Below are positions 12,601 to 27,600 of a stretch of DNA of 64,000 bases, piece by piece. Under the pieces are notes generated by a model. That model saw only the letters and a program-made list of their open reading frames with translations. It was not told the origin of the DNA and made no database searches. The stretch comes from Aplidium turbinatum (taxonomy: Eukaryota; Chordata; Ascidiacea; Aplousobranchia; Polyclinidae). The DNA lies in the NCBI GenBank assembly GCA_918807975.1, contig OU964931.1, positions 9,434,251-9,498,250 on the forward strand, in the 5' to 3' direction. The position numbers and the translations under genes are program-made. How positions within the stretch are numbered: the stretch's first letter is position 1; each line of letters starts with the position of its first letter.

Positions 12601-15600
12601 AAAAAACTCGCGCGCCTCGCGAGTGGCGACAATGGTTATCTTCGTCTTAACTTCAAGAAACACTCAACAAAAAAAGCGCATAATTTCAACCTTGGCTTCC
12701 TTATCGCTTATCCAGCACACTACCAAGCAGTAATTTATCAGTCGTTTACATTTTTCTACAAATCAACTATCCAGTTGTTAAAGTCTTTTAAACCCAGATT
12801 CTATTGTGAATACACTCATTATTGCACAATGCACAGGCAGCAAAATTATGGATATTATGCAAAGTTCAGTATGTTTGATGAATGCTTCTTTGGCGTGGCC
12901 GATTTCTCGGTTGCACTTTACAATTGACCGCATGATGCAAGTCAATCTAGAGAAGAAAAAAAACTTCTAAATCACTTCACGGCGACTTTTTAGAGCCTTC
13001 GATGCTAAGTGGATTTCCAATTCACTTTGAACGTTGACTTTTTCCGTTTAACTGTTCCAGTGCTTTGCTAATAAAGTTACGACGAAGAAAATTGAATTAC
13101 ACCAAATTAAGGCGGTGGTCTGGCACGCGGAAAAGTTCAAGTCAAATAAAGGTTTTCAAGGTTCCACACAAACCCATGTATCACTGTCATTTTGCAAGAC
13201 AGTTTGGGCTTTCGTGTCGTTTTCATAGAGAACGGCCGTCATGACGTCAGAACGCTTCCAAAATCAATAAAGTAAATAAAAGGACCAAAACAGGCCGGAC
13301 TGTATTAACACAAAATGTTTTAAAGATTGTCCAGACAAAGTGTACCTAAATCGGCGAAAGCCCAACGCACTTTATCTTTAAAGTCTTTCATTAAAACACC
13401 ATCTTATGTCCCCGTGTTATCTGTGTACAAAGATGTTCAAGTGGTTTTATGTTAAAACTCAAAAGTCGTCCTTTGATCTTACCCCAGGGTCGTTTAGCAG
13501 TGACATATGCTTTAGTTATTCAAAATCAATAAAGACTTTTCATCGCGATGTCAAAAATTTATTTTCAGTTGCCAATGATGTTCTGTATCTATTTATCCAT
13601 CACCTCTCAAATCGCCTTTCAACCATCCACAATCAAGCTAGCGAAATTCATCTTTTCACATTGCTTTAGCGTTTGCCGACGTCTTCAGACAGACGTCAAC
13701 GTCTTCGGACGTTGAATCAATGTGCAAAAGACGAATTTTTCTAGCTGGGTACGGATACAAGTGAAATTTTGTTCAAACATGAATCGAATTTTAAACAAGA
13801 AGTTAAGAAAACAAAACATGGAGCAAAGAATGGATCATTTGAAGTCAACAAAAAATACAATGTCAAATGGAAAGAATAAATTGTTGGTTTTAAATGAAAA
13901 ATTGTGTAATACACAATGCCAATTTTCAATTTTTTGTTGATAAATCATTTTCCTTATGAGCCCAGCAAAACAAAGAGCACTTGTGCTTGTCATTTGGAAA
14001 TTCGCAGAAAAGCTCAACAGATGATTTTCTTGCAATAGGAAATTTGTCACAGCAGTCAGTGGCACGAATCTAGTTTGAAATTAGACGAAGTGCGCTCCAC
14101 GCAGGGATAGACCACATCATCTTAAACCTAGCTTGGAAAGTGGTCTTTTTTACATGAATTTAACGTATGAAAACGTTGCAAAATGGGCCTTTTGCATACC
14201 AAAATGATTGCAGAAAAGTGCTGGTTTTTCTGGCAGGGAAAACCTATCTACCACCCCAGAGTCTATGAGTGTGATCAACACTAAAATCACATTACTGCTT
14301 TAAACCAAACCAGATCATCATTGGTTTTGAGAGTAAACGATGAGACGAAGATAAAGTCTTATACAACTTGTGAAATCTTTTCTTTTTACGTTGGTTCAAC
14401 GTCTGATGATGTAAAAAGACAATGATGCAAAAAGGGCGGAATTTTTGTTGGTAGCATTGTCTGTTGGTTTCGTTTCTTGTCTAGGCTATCTATTAGGGCT
14501 GTTCAAAACGAAATTCTTCAGATTTTTCCTCCGAAACGAAACCAAACTCTTCACTCAGAAATTATTTTGAAGCGAAATGAAGACAAGAAATTTCTCTCAA
14601 AATACCAAACAAAATATTTCGAAATATTTTAGTTTCGAACAACCTTGCTATCATTCTGTCGTCTCCACTGTTTCACACAGCAACGAAGTAGGAGGCCATT
14701 GGGATGGCCTTTACGACAGGAAACCTAAATTCAACACATCAAAGATGCTCCAAGTTGGGAATGATATAAAACGTTATCACCTCTCGTAAAGCAAGTCTGA
14801 AAACGGGATTAATCACACAACATGCATACAACGTTTTATTTTGGATAAGATCACGCAAAATCTAAATAAAAAGTTGATTTTCTTTGAAAAGAATGTGTTC
14901 AAATACTTTGATATAAAAAATTCCAGCAAGAAAAACAACGCGTTTTCACAGTGGATCAACGTCTGGCCACGTTAGACTAATGTTAAAAGACTCGTTTGAC
15001 AAACAAATTATTATCGATAAACAACAAACACCAGTCAACCCTTTTCTCAAAACAAATATAAATCCCATCTAATTTATTTGACGACCTCATAAATCAAGTG
15101 AGTTATGAACTGAAAAGGAATAACTCTTTGATTCTGTTTGTGAATAACATCTGAAAAATAACCCACGAGTTTTGGTCTATCTTTAATGCAGCCAACGACA
15201 TCGAGAATGTTAAAAATCACTGCTCGAGATGCTGTAAGTGTAGTGTCAATATTTCAATGAAGCGTTTGAGAAATTTACACCACATGCAAAATATGCCATT
15301 TTCAAGTTAGCACAGAATGTGAAAAAAGTTGATTTGCATGCTGGTTTAAATCATGAAAATGAAAAGAAAAGAATAAAAAAGAAAAAAGCAGGCAAACTGT
15401 TGATCATTTGATTTTAGACTGTCCACGGGCTGCACTACCTGGTGGTTAGTGGTTAAAACACAGTTTACCAATGCGGAAATTCATTAAAAACTGGCATAAA
15501 AACAACGAGCTTCACGCGTGAAAGTGCCATATGAAACTACTAAAGGTAAAGGTGGGTCCCATACTTGATTCAAGTGTTGGGTGTGAGAAGATAAGGTTCT

Positions 15601-18600
15601 CATTGTACTAAGCCTTCGGCACTAAGGAGAGTAGGGTGGCCAGTTCCTTTCTCTCGGCCGCCTTTACTTCAGCAACTACGCCTACCCATTTTATTACACC
15701 CTAGGTAGAGGTGAGCGGTGTTTTTCAACAACCAGCTTAGCCGGGAGTCGAACCAGGTTTGCATAATTGGAAAGCCAACGCCTTATCCGTTGCGCCATCC
15801 CCACCGGAAACTACTACTACAAGAAAATGAAAGAATCTTCGTTGCTTCTGTTAAGAAATGCGTTAATTCAGCGATACAAAGAAACCAAATGAAACCTCTT
15901 CAACAATAAATCTCTACAGCAGTTTAAAGCGCTTTCCCAAAAACAATCAAGGCAATTAGAATATTGATTATTTGGAATTAGATCGCTTCATTAGAGGCCA
16001 AGAGAAAAATTGGTAGGGCAGTTAATCCTGAAATCCCTTGAGGAAGAAATGAAAAGTAAAGAAAATTCGGCTGCATATATTAAACGACCACAACGCTCGA
16101 TCTGCATTGATAAAACGTTAATCGATATCTAATCAACGTACCAATAAACAGACTTAGCACAACACAACAAAGCATGAAATAGTCACAAAAACGGTGCAAA
16201 CATGAAGTTTATGCAAACAACAGGGTTGCCAGTTTTGCTGCAAAATTAAAAAAAAACTGGCAGTATTTTTTAGCAGGTGAAAAAAAACAGTTTAAAACTT
16301 TTTAAAAACCGTTTGTCAGGTTTTTTGGAGATTTTTCAATATTTTCAGACAGCGTTTATTGGGAAAATAGTGGAAAGAACGATGAAAATAATGTTAAAAC
16401 AGGCCATTTTGGACTGTCTCTTAACTAAATTCTTGCTTTTTAGAGATGTCCGAGGATTCAATAAAATTTTGATGATATGAAACAAATTGGGGATAACGTT
16501 GACAGGAGAAGTAATTTTGAAACACTGTGAATTTAATTTTTTTTTTATCTGGATTGAAAAAATGTTTTTGGATTGTTTGGCAGGAAATATCTGGCAACCC
16601 TGGCTGTGAGCAGACGTGCAGAGTCAGAACGAAATCCTTCTCTTGAAATTACCAGCATCTTAAAAACCGATTTCGAAAATTTCAAATGCTGCAGTTTCCA
16701 ATGCAACTCCGAGTACATATCCTGCTTATAAGCAGGAGCTTTCAAATTGTCACAAATCGATGGAAGACGAGGTTGGACTTTGCTGCATGTTATCTTTAAC
16801 ATTAGTTTAGCATAACAGGAAAGAACGTTCTCGTTCTAGTGTCTTCCAACTTGGGTTTCAATGTGATCAACGAGGCTACCAAGCGCTTTGCTAACTTAAA
16901 CTTCCAAGTTTCCGGCATCAAAACTTGAAATTGCTTTAGATTTGGACGGTCTTGATATGACTAAATAGCTAAATTAGTCTTGTTTAATCTTTTTAACGTC
17001 GTCAAATATTCGAAGGACGCAAAACTCATGCTTGAAAACATGAAAACCTCCAATTTAACCAAACCTAAGTGCACCACATCGATCCAGAAAGAGGGAAAAT
17101 CTATTCAGAAGCCGAGGCCGCATTTGCTAAATCAATTTAAAAACGAAAGGCGACTTAATGGCTCCATATGTGAGGACGAGAATTTTAATTCAAGGCAAAA
17201 CTAGCCAGATATAGCTTTTTTGCGAAATCCTACCTAAAAATTTTAATTAAAATTTGGAAATAGAATAAATAATTCAATAAGATCTGCAGGTTATTGATAA
17301 GAAAAAGGCTAAAAATTTTAATAAATCAAAACGCACAAAAACGCGATGATAATGTTAGAATCTACAGCACGTGCTGCATGAAACCAGCTTTCTGCTTTGA
17401 AAAATGAAGATAAATTTGGTTGTCACTGATTTGTTTATCTTTTACTGCATGGGACACGTAGCCTCGTATCATATAACTCGTCGGCAATAACGTGTCTGGG
17501 ATAAAAGATAAAGTTCTGTGGACATCATTTGACTTTTTGGGGACTAGGTCTAGGGGCTATAATTTCACCACCACGGATTAGCCATTCATAAACTACAATA
17601 GAAGTGGGAAAGAAAAAGTTATGGTATACTGGCGCGGCGTAAACGTTTCCACAAGATATGTCATTTCGATTTCCAAAATTGGATTTTTTAAAAAGTGTCT
17701 TGCGCGTTGCCGAGAAATTAAAGTGAATTTGAGATATTAAATATTGACGTTCATTTTCATGCAAAAGTGTGCACTGAAGTGTTGAAATACAATTATTTTT
17801 CATCAATGCACGAAAAAAAGTGAGAATGATGCAAATTAATTAGATTTTTTCGCCTGTGATCCGCTCACAACTTAAGCATAAATGATGACATCATACTGTG
17901 TTAAGCGCAAGAGAGTTTTTGCATATTAATTAAGCCGCGACGTGATTTGACTGATTGGATGTCGCAAAATCGAAAGTCAGATATTAGTCAATATGAGTTG
18001 CATATGACCAACATTATGTTTCGGGTTTCGTAAATTCAACTGCAAATCTACTTTTTCAGTAAAACACTTAATCGACCACTATTGATTACAGCGGAAAAAT
18101 TAATATTTTAATCACTGAAATTAGATTTTAGATACGCACGTGTGTGGGCAAGTTTGCACTCGCAAAAGCGGCAGCCACAAATCATCAAGTTACCATAGCA
18201 TTTCTCAGAAAAATAAAAAAGTAATATTTAGTTTGAAAACTCAAGTGTTTTACGATGCAACTCAAAAGAACTTAAAGGATTTTCGACTTCGCTTCTGAAA
18301 AGAAAGGTCACAAAATCGAAACACAAAAAACAGCAGTTGCGTCCCAGACAGCAAATCAATCGTTTTTTACATTGATTATACAGACGATTGGTTTGCTGTC
18401 TGGCGTGAGTTTTTACCATTGCATATTTTCGTTACGTAAAATGCAAACAAAACGCATAAGAAAGTTTGCTTTAAATCGGGGTTAAAAATAATGAATATGG
18501 ACACACAATCAACCTGTTCATCTGGCATTTAAGACTATTTGGGGTCGGTAATTTTTGTGAAATGAAGTATCTCAACTTGCAAAATCCGGCATTTGCACTG

Positions 18601-21600
18601 ATTCAACAGCTGCAGACGTTGCATCAATGCAAAAAATGGCACATTATGCCAGATGAAACAGTAATTTGTTTATGTAGCAGCTTATCAAGATGAACGCTAA
18701 TCGACTTCCAACTAAAGTAGCATAACTGAGCTGCTAACTAGACGTGGCCACTTGACAAAGCGATTAGAATATGAAAACTAAGACAAACAATGAACGGTTT
18801 TTCTTTCTAAAGACGTTACATTTGCGTTTGTCAACATTATGTTTTCATTTTTGAACAACATATTATTTTCTATTATTCAGTTACCTCACCACCGAAATGG
18901 GGTATTTCTTCTGTGGACAAAATCACGACTTTTACTCATCGTTGGAAGTCAAAATAAACGTTTCCTCTGCCGTGCACAAGAAGACAACGAAATAACTGGC
19001 AAACTAAAACGTGGTTCCACCGAGAATCAAACCCAACATACCAGAAGCAGAGACGGAAAGACTTTCTACAGTCAACCACTTAGGTGCTTACAAGAGAAAT
19101 AGGACAGGCAGTTCTCCCTTTTGACCTTGCTACAACACACAACACATATGCGATACATTGTATGCGCTATAAACGGTTTTGAAAGTTCATGGAATTGAAC
19201 CAAGTTATGTTTACTGTGAGAAACGGGCACGTTTCAACAACAGAGGATTAAGCTTTGAACCTAACACGGCAAACCTCTTTGCCACATTCCCACTTTTAAA
19301 ACGTTTCATTCGCGTTGGATTGCACTGTTCTTGTAGTTTATATAACCCGGTCACCTTTATCAGGTCATTCCAGTTTATGTAACTATTAATCTAAGTGGCA
19401 ACTTGTAATCCTGCAAGAATCTTGTTGTGAAAAGTAGGCGCATGGCACATCAACAAAGCGATACTGCATGTGGAACCACAAGATCAGTCGCCCGAAAGCA
19501 CACAAGATCATAAATAACTGAGACAGGGATTAAAAGGCTAAACAAACAATCAGCTCCTATGATCTTCCAGTAATTAATTCTATCACACAGAAATCACACC
19601 ATTTCTCAACTCGAAGTACCAGGTCAAAACTCGTACTCGTACTGGGTCAAACCATCGTTTCTCTGTTTTAGCAGTGCAGAAGTTTTATAGCAGTGTATGT
19701 TTGCATTCTAGACCTAGACCACCTTTCCAACTATACCAGTGGTTCCCAACCTGGGGTCCACGGACCCCTTGGGAGTCCGTGAGAAAACATTTGGCGGTCC
19801 GTGATTACCTTGATGAATTTTTGAAAAAAAAACGAAAAGCATTCATTAAAATAAATCCATGCTGCTGCCTACAGTATGTGCATTGACCTTAAACTACACC
19901 TACCACGACGCATGTCGATTACAGTCAAATCAGGATTGGCTCGTCTATTACGTAATAGAAAGCATGCGGTGGAACCAAAGTTTACCTCATAAGTTTCGGC
20001 ATGGCACTTTGGGTCACCATAATATTCAAATACTGCTGACATTTCTTGAACAATTCATTCATTTTCTTATTTGAGCAACTGTTTAACCTGATATTTGCCG
20101 CAGGAGTCATAGCGGCAATGCAATAAGACACAGTACAGTAGTTGAGTAGCATAATTATTACAATAGTATGTTAATTGAGTTTCAGGCAAAATTTAGGTAG
20201 GGGTACGTAGAATTAATAATAAATCTGTCTAAAGGGGTCAGTGACAACAAAAAGGTTGGGAACCACTGAACTACACAGTGGGCATAAATGCCAAAAAAAT
20301 GGGCGTCGCGTAGCCACAACATATCGAAACCCGAAAGTATGTTTTTAAAATGTCATTTGGAATGAGGTGTCTGTCCAACTTAAGACACAAAACCAAAACT
20401 CACATTAGCAGTCCAGATTTATAAATTGAGTTTTTCAATGCATTCAGTGAACTGCTTGGGCTTATTTTTCGTAGCCAAAGATTTAAAAAATGTTACACAT
20501 TGGTCTGATTGTTCTCTTCCAGGTGGTCGAGCCAGGAGCAGATTTATTTTTTTAAAATTTGAAAAGTAGCATTCTGCGCCGAGTGTATGATGGATGTAGA
20601 ATCTAGATCAGTGGTTCTTAACCTTTACTAACCTCCCGAACCCTTACGATAATCTGCAAGCTTTCGTTGAACCCCAAATTTTCGCTGAGTCACAAAAACA
20701 AAATCTACCACATTTAATAGTAATACATACATTACTATCAATGAGACTTCTGTTGTTTTTCTGAGACCAATAGTGAGATTCGACGCTTTGTCTCGGAAAC
20801 AGTAATTCTCATGTCATTTTCGCATGCAAGCCGGTTTCGTTTTTTTTTTTTTGCTTTAACAACCACCACAATAGAAAACGCATGCTCGCATACATAAGTG
20901 GTTACGAATGGCATGAGAACTTCAAGGGCAACTTTTGTAATAAGAGGGTAACTTTCCATTTGTTGGCACCAAAACGTTTGAAAATTTGTTGTGTTGAAGT
21001 TTCTTTTTTGACACCTCGCTCTCTTGAAGCTCGATAATGTCATCCAAGTATCGACTGTTTATATCTGATGAAATCTGAAAAATTCGATGATTCAAAGCCG
21101 TTTCACCGTTTCAACATCTCTAATTGACCGTTTCCGCAACAATTTTTGTTTTCAATGACAATTCTGTGTTACATGCAGAATTGCGGATGGCACTATTACA
21201 TCACGAGTCAAACACACAGATGTTTATTTACCATCACGTAAGCCGCATTCAAGTTTCGGCTGGACAAAATTTTCCAAAAATATTCGTTGACACTGTATAC
21301 CATTCAGTAGATCGTGTGTTAATGTTTCAGAGGACGTTAGCGCCGAACCCCTGGAACAGTTTTGTCGAACCCCAGGGGTTCGATCGAACCCTGGTTAAGA
21401 ACCACTGATCTAGATGAACTGAAATTTGCTTTTTCGCAAAACCAAAATAAGGTTTTGTAGGCGGATGAAATATTAATAATTAAAATAAATCAATTGAAGT
21501 TGACATCAGCGTGAAGTTCGCAATAAAAAAGCAGTCACAAACACTGCAAGCAAGTAGGTTTCTAGCAAGAATAGTTTCTTTTACATTTTTCCAACGTTTA

Positions 21601-24600
21601 TGGACGTTGAAACGATGCAAAACATGGCTGGGACTCGGGCTTTACACCAATGTAAATATGACGGACTTTGTTGTCTGGAGACCCACTGCTGGGCATTGAA
21701 ACCATACTTTTTACATTGATGCAATGTCTCGAGGATCTTGCAGGTCGGATTGCCAAACTGCCCTCAAACCAAATCACTTCGCCATGAAACCTCTTCTGGC
21801 ATCGTGGTAATGACGTGTGGAAATTAAAGCTATTAGGCAAGTACACAGTATGTCTGCTAGAAACAGGATTAAATCCAGACAGGTACAAAATATCGAAACA
21901 CTTACCCAACTTATAACTAACCCAAACCAAACTAATCGTTTTGGTTAATGCATTTTTACCCCTGTTTTACTTTTTTAACCCTGTTTACCCAATACCCATT
22001 TTTAACCGGGTGAGCTTGACTTTTGGCTAAAAAATGCCTACAGATCAAACTGGTACTTCCTCTAGGTAGCTTTGTTGTGTGTTAAATTTTAACTGACAAA
22101 ACCTTGACTTGCGGACCTCCTAAGGAACGCAGCCTCATGAATTCTGTGTACGATGTTAGTTGACGGGCCGTGTGGAAAGATGCTTTGGTGACTCGTCGCA
22201 AGCGAATGCCCACAATGGTGATGCAGTGCACTTCGTTTCAAAAACCAACCTTGGTCGCAACCACTTTCGAGCAATGGCAAGGATTTTACTACGTATTTTG
22301 AGTTGTATGTTCCATTGTTCCTGTGAGATACATACCGGCATCGCAAATTGCTCAGCTCATGGAAGGAAATAGATTATTTTTATTTCATTTAAAATCCTCA
22401 ATGGTAATTTAGGTGAATCTTGTAAGCTTTCCTTTACTCTTGCACATGAAATGCTAAAATGTCTAGAAATCTTCACTAACGCCCTACTGATGAGTTTGAT
22501 TGCAGTTGTAGAAAAATGTCTTATCAATGCATCAAATCTCAGAATAAATATAGGACATGCAGTTTCACGTCATTTAACGCCATTTTCAATCGCCTTTTTA
22601 ATGACAGGATACCAAAACCTGAAAGGGATAAAATTAAATGTCTCTCCACGATCAACGTATTATTATTACGTTGGATCAATTAACATATTCTAGCTGGCAC
22701 GCTGCAAAAAAGACATACAAGGCAGATAGAAGAAGAGTTGCAAATAATACGATCAGAAAACAATATCTATAAGTCCTAAGAACCAAATGAAATAAGACTG
22801 GTTGATAGCACGCACAAGATCAAAGCATTACAATCGTTTGCAGAGGTGCCTGGAAGCAATCTTCCGGACTTGAAAGATAGGTTGATTGCTGAAGAATGGA
22901 CAAGTGACTTTCACAGTTTATAGACTTGACATAACGGGAGATATCATTGATCGTGCATCAACGGTTGAAACGTACGCGTTGGTTAAACGTACTTAAACGT
23001 CTTATTGACAACTAGTTTCTGCTGTTCCTTGAGTGACATGTGAGGCTTCAACAAATCACGCGTTTGGCAAATATAACAAGCAGTCGACCGGTGATCAAGA
23101 GAGCACTTGAGAAATCTAAGGACATTTGCCGCACTCGTACAATCTTATGCAAACATCCCCAGCAAACACAGCCTGGTAATGCATGAGACGGTCAGTGTCC
23201 TTCCATTATGAGATATTGAAAACAAATAAACGACATCAAGACACTCAATTTATAGTCTACGGCCGTTGAATGGAAGATGTAAAAACGACAAAAACTGAGA
23301 CTCAATGGCTCTGACAATGTGACCAATAAAATGTATCAAAGACATGACTACGATCTACGATTAAATTATATTTGTTGCTCTTGTTAGAAACGTCTCTATC
23401 TCATCATTTAAAAATTTCCAAGAAACAAGTTACGGCTTTGTGAAATCCGAAATTTAAGAACATTTAAGAGCTTTCTTCGTATTTACGCGACAACTAGCAG
23501 TTTGTGAACTGGACTTGAAAAAGACATTCACTGGACATCAAAAGTAAGATCGTACCCACATCAACAGTTTATTTTTGTGGTAAACCTTTAAACTTTACCT
23601 TCAACTCCACATCCAGTGAAAATTACTTTTTTAAACGTTTAAACGATGTCGAAACGGTGTTAAAAATGCAATTTTTGCTCGTTTGATATCAACATCACTA
23701 ACGACAAAACCAGGCCTCGAAATTCGTTTTTGTTGACGGCGGACAAACGTGTCCGGTCTGAGCAGCTATCTCGGCGGACAAATTAAGTCTTACGGCGGAC
23801 ACACCAGTTTTAACGTCGATCGTCATACTTAATCTCTTTATCTTGATAAGTCTTCGCCATTTGAGAACCATAGCTACGGTTTAGGCTTTTTAAAATTTCA
23901 GCAAAGTCACTCTGAAAGACTTTTATCAGACCAACGACGTGCGCTTGACGCCGTGTAGCTACTAAATATGATGATGATGATAATATGATGATTGTTAAAA
24001 ACTTAAATTCTATGGACTTTTTGTGTCTGATGCAAATAAATAATAAAAAAATAATCCGCCGCATAACTGATTAACTTCCACCGAACGAGGTCGTGTGGCT
24101 TCTTGCGTCACAATGCTCTGGGCACGAGTCGGAAAACTTCTACACTAACGCGTAACGCTACTATTTTCTAATGTGCAAAGTTTCACTAGGCTTTTTTCTT
24201 TAGGTTTATTTTTGCGTGACATGTGAGCGAAAGTGACGAAAAGAATAAACACAACATTAGAAAAAGCACAATTATTTTCCCCTCTCCGTGATGCGGTCGC
24301 CGCTCCAAAATAGTATCAGTATTCCACGAGACCACGGCAGGCTCGGAGTTATAATCAGCGCAGTCAAGGCCATTCAAACATATGCGCATGATGAGAGCTT
24401 CAATAACATCGATCTTCAAAGACGTGCGCCAATCTCCACGAGATCACTGCTTGTCGTTAAGATACGTGATACCGAGATCTATTCCGTGTCTTTTCTCCAG
24501 ACCGGCTAGTTGAGGGAAAAGCGTAAATGCGAGCTCTTCTTTAGCGATAAAATATGCGATTTCAAACAACCTCTTAATCTTGATGTTTTTTTTGTCACTC

Positions 24601-27600
24601 ATATTGTCGATGGCCTTGATGACCGGAAATTGATGGCTTGGGGTAAACGATGTGTTGTGATCTTTGACAGAGCTAATCCTTAGATTCGTTGTTCCTTTAA
24701 TATATGCGTCTATCACCACTAAAATTCCTAGTAGTACCAGTAGGTTCATCGCCCTCATTCTCACTTTCAGAAATTTCCCTGGGCCTCTTCATTCTTACTG
24801 TAATACCAAAACTTAAGTTTTGCGGCATCTTGCTGTAGTAGCCTATACTCTTATAATCTAACTCTGTAACCAACCTTGCCTTATCAATATTACTCGGAGA
24901 TCAAAGCCAGACATTGTGACATAAGACTTGAACTAAGTTGCGCGTGATTAGTGTAGAAGTACCGGTACTCCCATCAATTCTTAGCTAAAAATTCACCTCT
25001 GTTACGCTGATTCAATGTTATCAATCGTTGAAGCAATGTAAAATTCGAAAGTTTTTCTGCTTGAATGGAAGCTAAGAGATACAGTATTAACTTTTTCTAA
25101 ATGCGCGCTTGGAATGCGATAATTTCGCATTCCGAGCGCAAATTATATTCTTGCAACAGTTGTTCGTGCTATGCAATGACGATTTGTATCGCCAGTTTCT
25201 GCGATATTTCTCGGCGGACAAATATGACCGATCTAGAGGGTACTTCCCGCGGACATCACATGCTGTGACGGCGGACATGTCCGCCGTGTCCGCCGTGAAT
25301 TTCGAGGCCTGCAAAACAGTTGCGTTTTAGCACGTTACAATATCATACAACCTAACAGTAAATAATTGCGGACTGACATGACATCTATGAGGTGGGCTAC
25401 TGTACCCGTAAGCCTATCAGCTGGCATCAAACAAAATTAAACATTAAGTTTATCCGTTCAGTGTGACTTCTTCAAAATTATTAATTTCATCGCGACAGCT
25501 GCTATACAAATCTTATTTTCCCCGGGTCTCATACGTTATTCATAATATAGATTGTAATGAAATACATCTCACAAATGGAGCAATAAAACACACCAAGCAC
25601 ATCAATAGCAATAAGCTGTAATTTTAGTCGATTCAAAGAGTATGTTGTTGTGAATGTGACAAACGTGTTGCTTTCGCCAAGTCGCCATTGTGTAACTACA
25701 TTTCTTCACACTACGTTCAGCGAAAGATATTTTCACCGGAAAAAGGGGGCAACTAAAGATAACCATCTACAGTAAGTTGCGTAGCAAAGACAACTTTTAA
25801 GCTGGCAAAAATGGTTGTTTTTACATCATCTCAACGATGAAAGGCGTATCTAAATAGAGAAAATAGAAACTTTTGATGGTTGGAAAAATGTCAAGTTCAA
25901 AAAGTGAACAACTCTATTTTTAAACAATCCAAAACCGGAGGTTAGAATTTCGCTAAAGACAGCGTCTATTTTGACGGTCACAGACCCAGTATTGTGACGA
26001 AGGTCATTTTTCGTCAGTAACAAAATTAAAAACTTAAGTTTCATAAAAATAAACAACTAAATGCATTTCAAAACGTTGTTAAATTATGTTGCTTCAGTGA
26101 GCACTGAGCATCCTGACTTGTATGTGAATCGAGTAAATATAAACTTCAAACTCATTACCGATAGCACCAAAGTGCCTGAGACATAATCAACTCAATGTTT
26201 TTACAAAAGGTCGTTTGGGGTCATGCGAAAACACAACTTTACCAGATCATTGATACAATAGAATGAGCATTGATAGAGTTTAACTACGTTGTAGTAGCAA
26301 AACTAGAGATCTTTTACATCCCTACACAAATAGCCTGTGAGGCTGTGACTCCATTTTAACATCCCCACAATCACATTTGCTAAATTTTTTATGGAATTTC
26401 AACTGTTTCTCCCAACAAACACTACCTGAAGACACGAAACTAAAAAAAATGATTAAAAAATTATATACAAGGTATATTACACTAAGTTTTTCACATGATT
26501 AATTACATACATATGTGATGAAGGGCTGAAGGCCGTATAAAAAAAAGAGAGAGATGGACTTGTTTATTTGCCTTTCAAATAAAAGTCGAAAAAGAACACG
26601 TATACACAAAAATAATAATACATCAGTAGAAAGATCTGGCAGCACCGAACAACCTTGCTGTTTACCAGTCAAGATGCTGCCTGGCATCAGACTTAATTAC
26701 ATTGCAACGTCAGGCATTTTCAATTTTAAGTTTCAAACTGGAGGAATAAACAACACGAACATGATTGAACAAATACATATCTGCAGTAGAGTTTTTTAAA
26801 CAAAGCAAAGTGTTTGCTTTTTATTAGATTCATCTATTTCACTCCGTAATTTAGTATCTCGATGTGCCAATGGATTGTGTACCGCGGATTTGTTTATTTG
26901 AGGAAGGAAATGTTTCATTTCATTTAAAATAGAGGAAAACAAGAAAACGCCAGATTTTGCAACAAATGATAAATTTGGCAAATTCTTTTATTGAATGCAG
27001 CTGCAAATAGCGGATAGCTGCTAATAGAGGATATGAAAGGAAGAAGAACAAGATTCATGATCTACATCACAAATAAAAAAAACTAAGTAGCAAAATACAA
27101 GGCATACTACTCACTATAGCAGGGTTTCCCAAGCTTTTTTGGGCCTTGGACCATTATTTGTGAACTTTTTTGGGCCACAACTTTTTAACTACAACGAATG
27201 TGCAACAAGTAAGATTTACGATACTGGATAGCAAAAGATTTCGAAATCATTTAAGTTGTAAAGAACTGCTGCAATTATCTTTGACAGGGTAAGTGCTGTA
27301 CAACGTATATGTGTGACTTTTTAATTTCTTGTCATATCGCCGCGGACCAACTGTGCAGTCGTCGCGGACCACCAATGGTCCGCGGACCACAGTTTGGGAA
27401 ACCCTGCACTATAGAACAGTGAGCATTGCATTTTGCTAAACCACACCAGAGCAGCCTCCACGCAAACTATCAAGACTTTTTCAAAAACATTTCTTTCTCA
27501 GCAGTCGAGTGTTGCCATGCAGCCACAAAAGTTTAGGATAAACCAAAATCATAATAGATTCGTGGCCTGCGTGAGCTGGATGACAAATCAATTCATTGGC

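Larger units (their letters stand above)
23711..25311. mobile_element. TIR element of the CAGGCCTCGAAATTC family, long copy
   Basis: The ends CAGGCCTCGAAATTC and GAATTTCGAGGCCTG are perfect inverted repeats. Subterminal arrays of ACGGCGGACA and TGTCCGCCGT motifs are present. The flanks carry an exact CAAAAC (23705-23710, 25312-25317), a 6-bp duplication like that of the copy at 3028-3948. Relative to that copy it keeps an extra segment at about 24236-24797 with protein-coding remains, plus an (ATG)n expansion near 23967-23990. Confidence 0.88.

Noticed and set aside
12556-12927. 123-codon plus-strand frame
   Set aside because: No motif, unusual aromatic-rich composition, lies inside a cadherin intron on the opposite strand.
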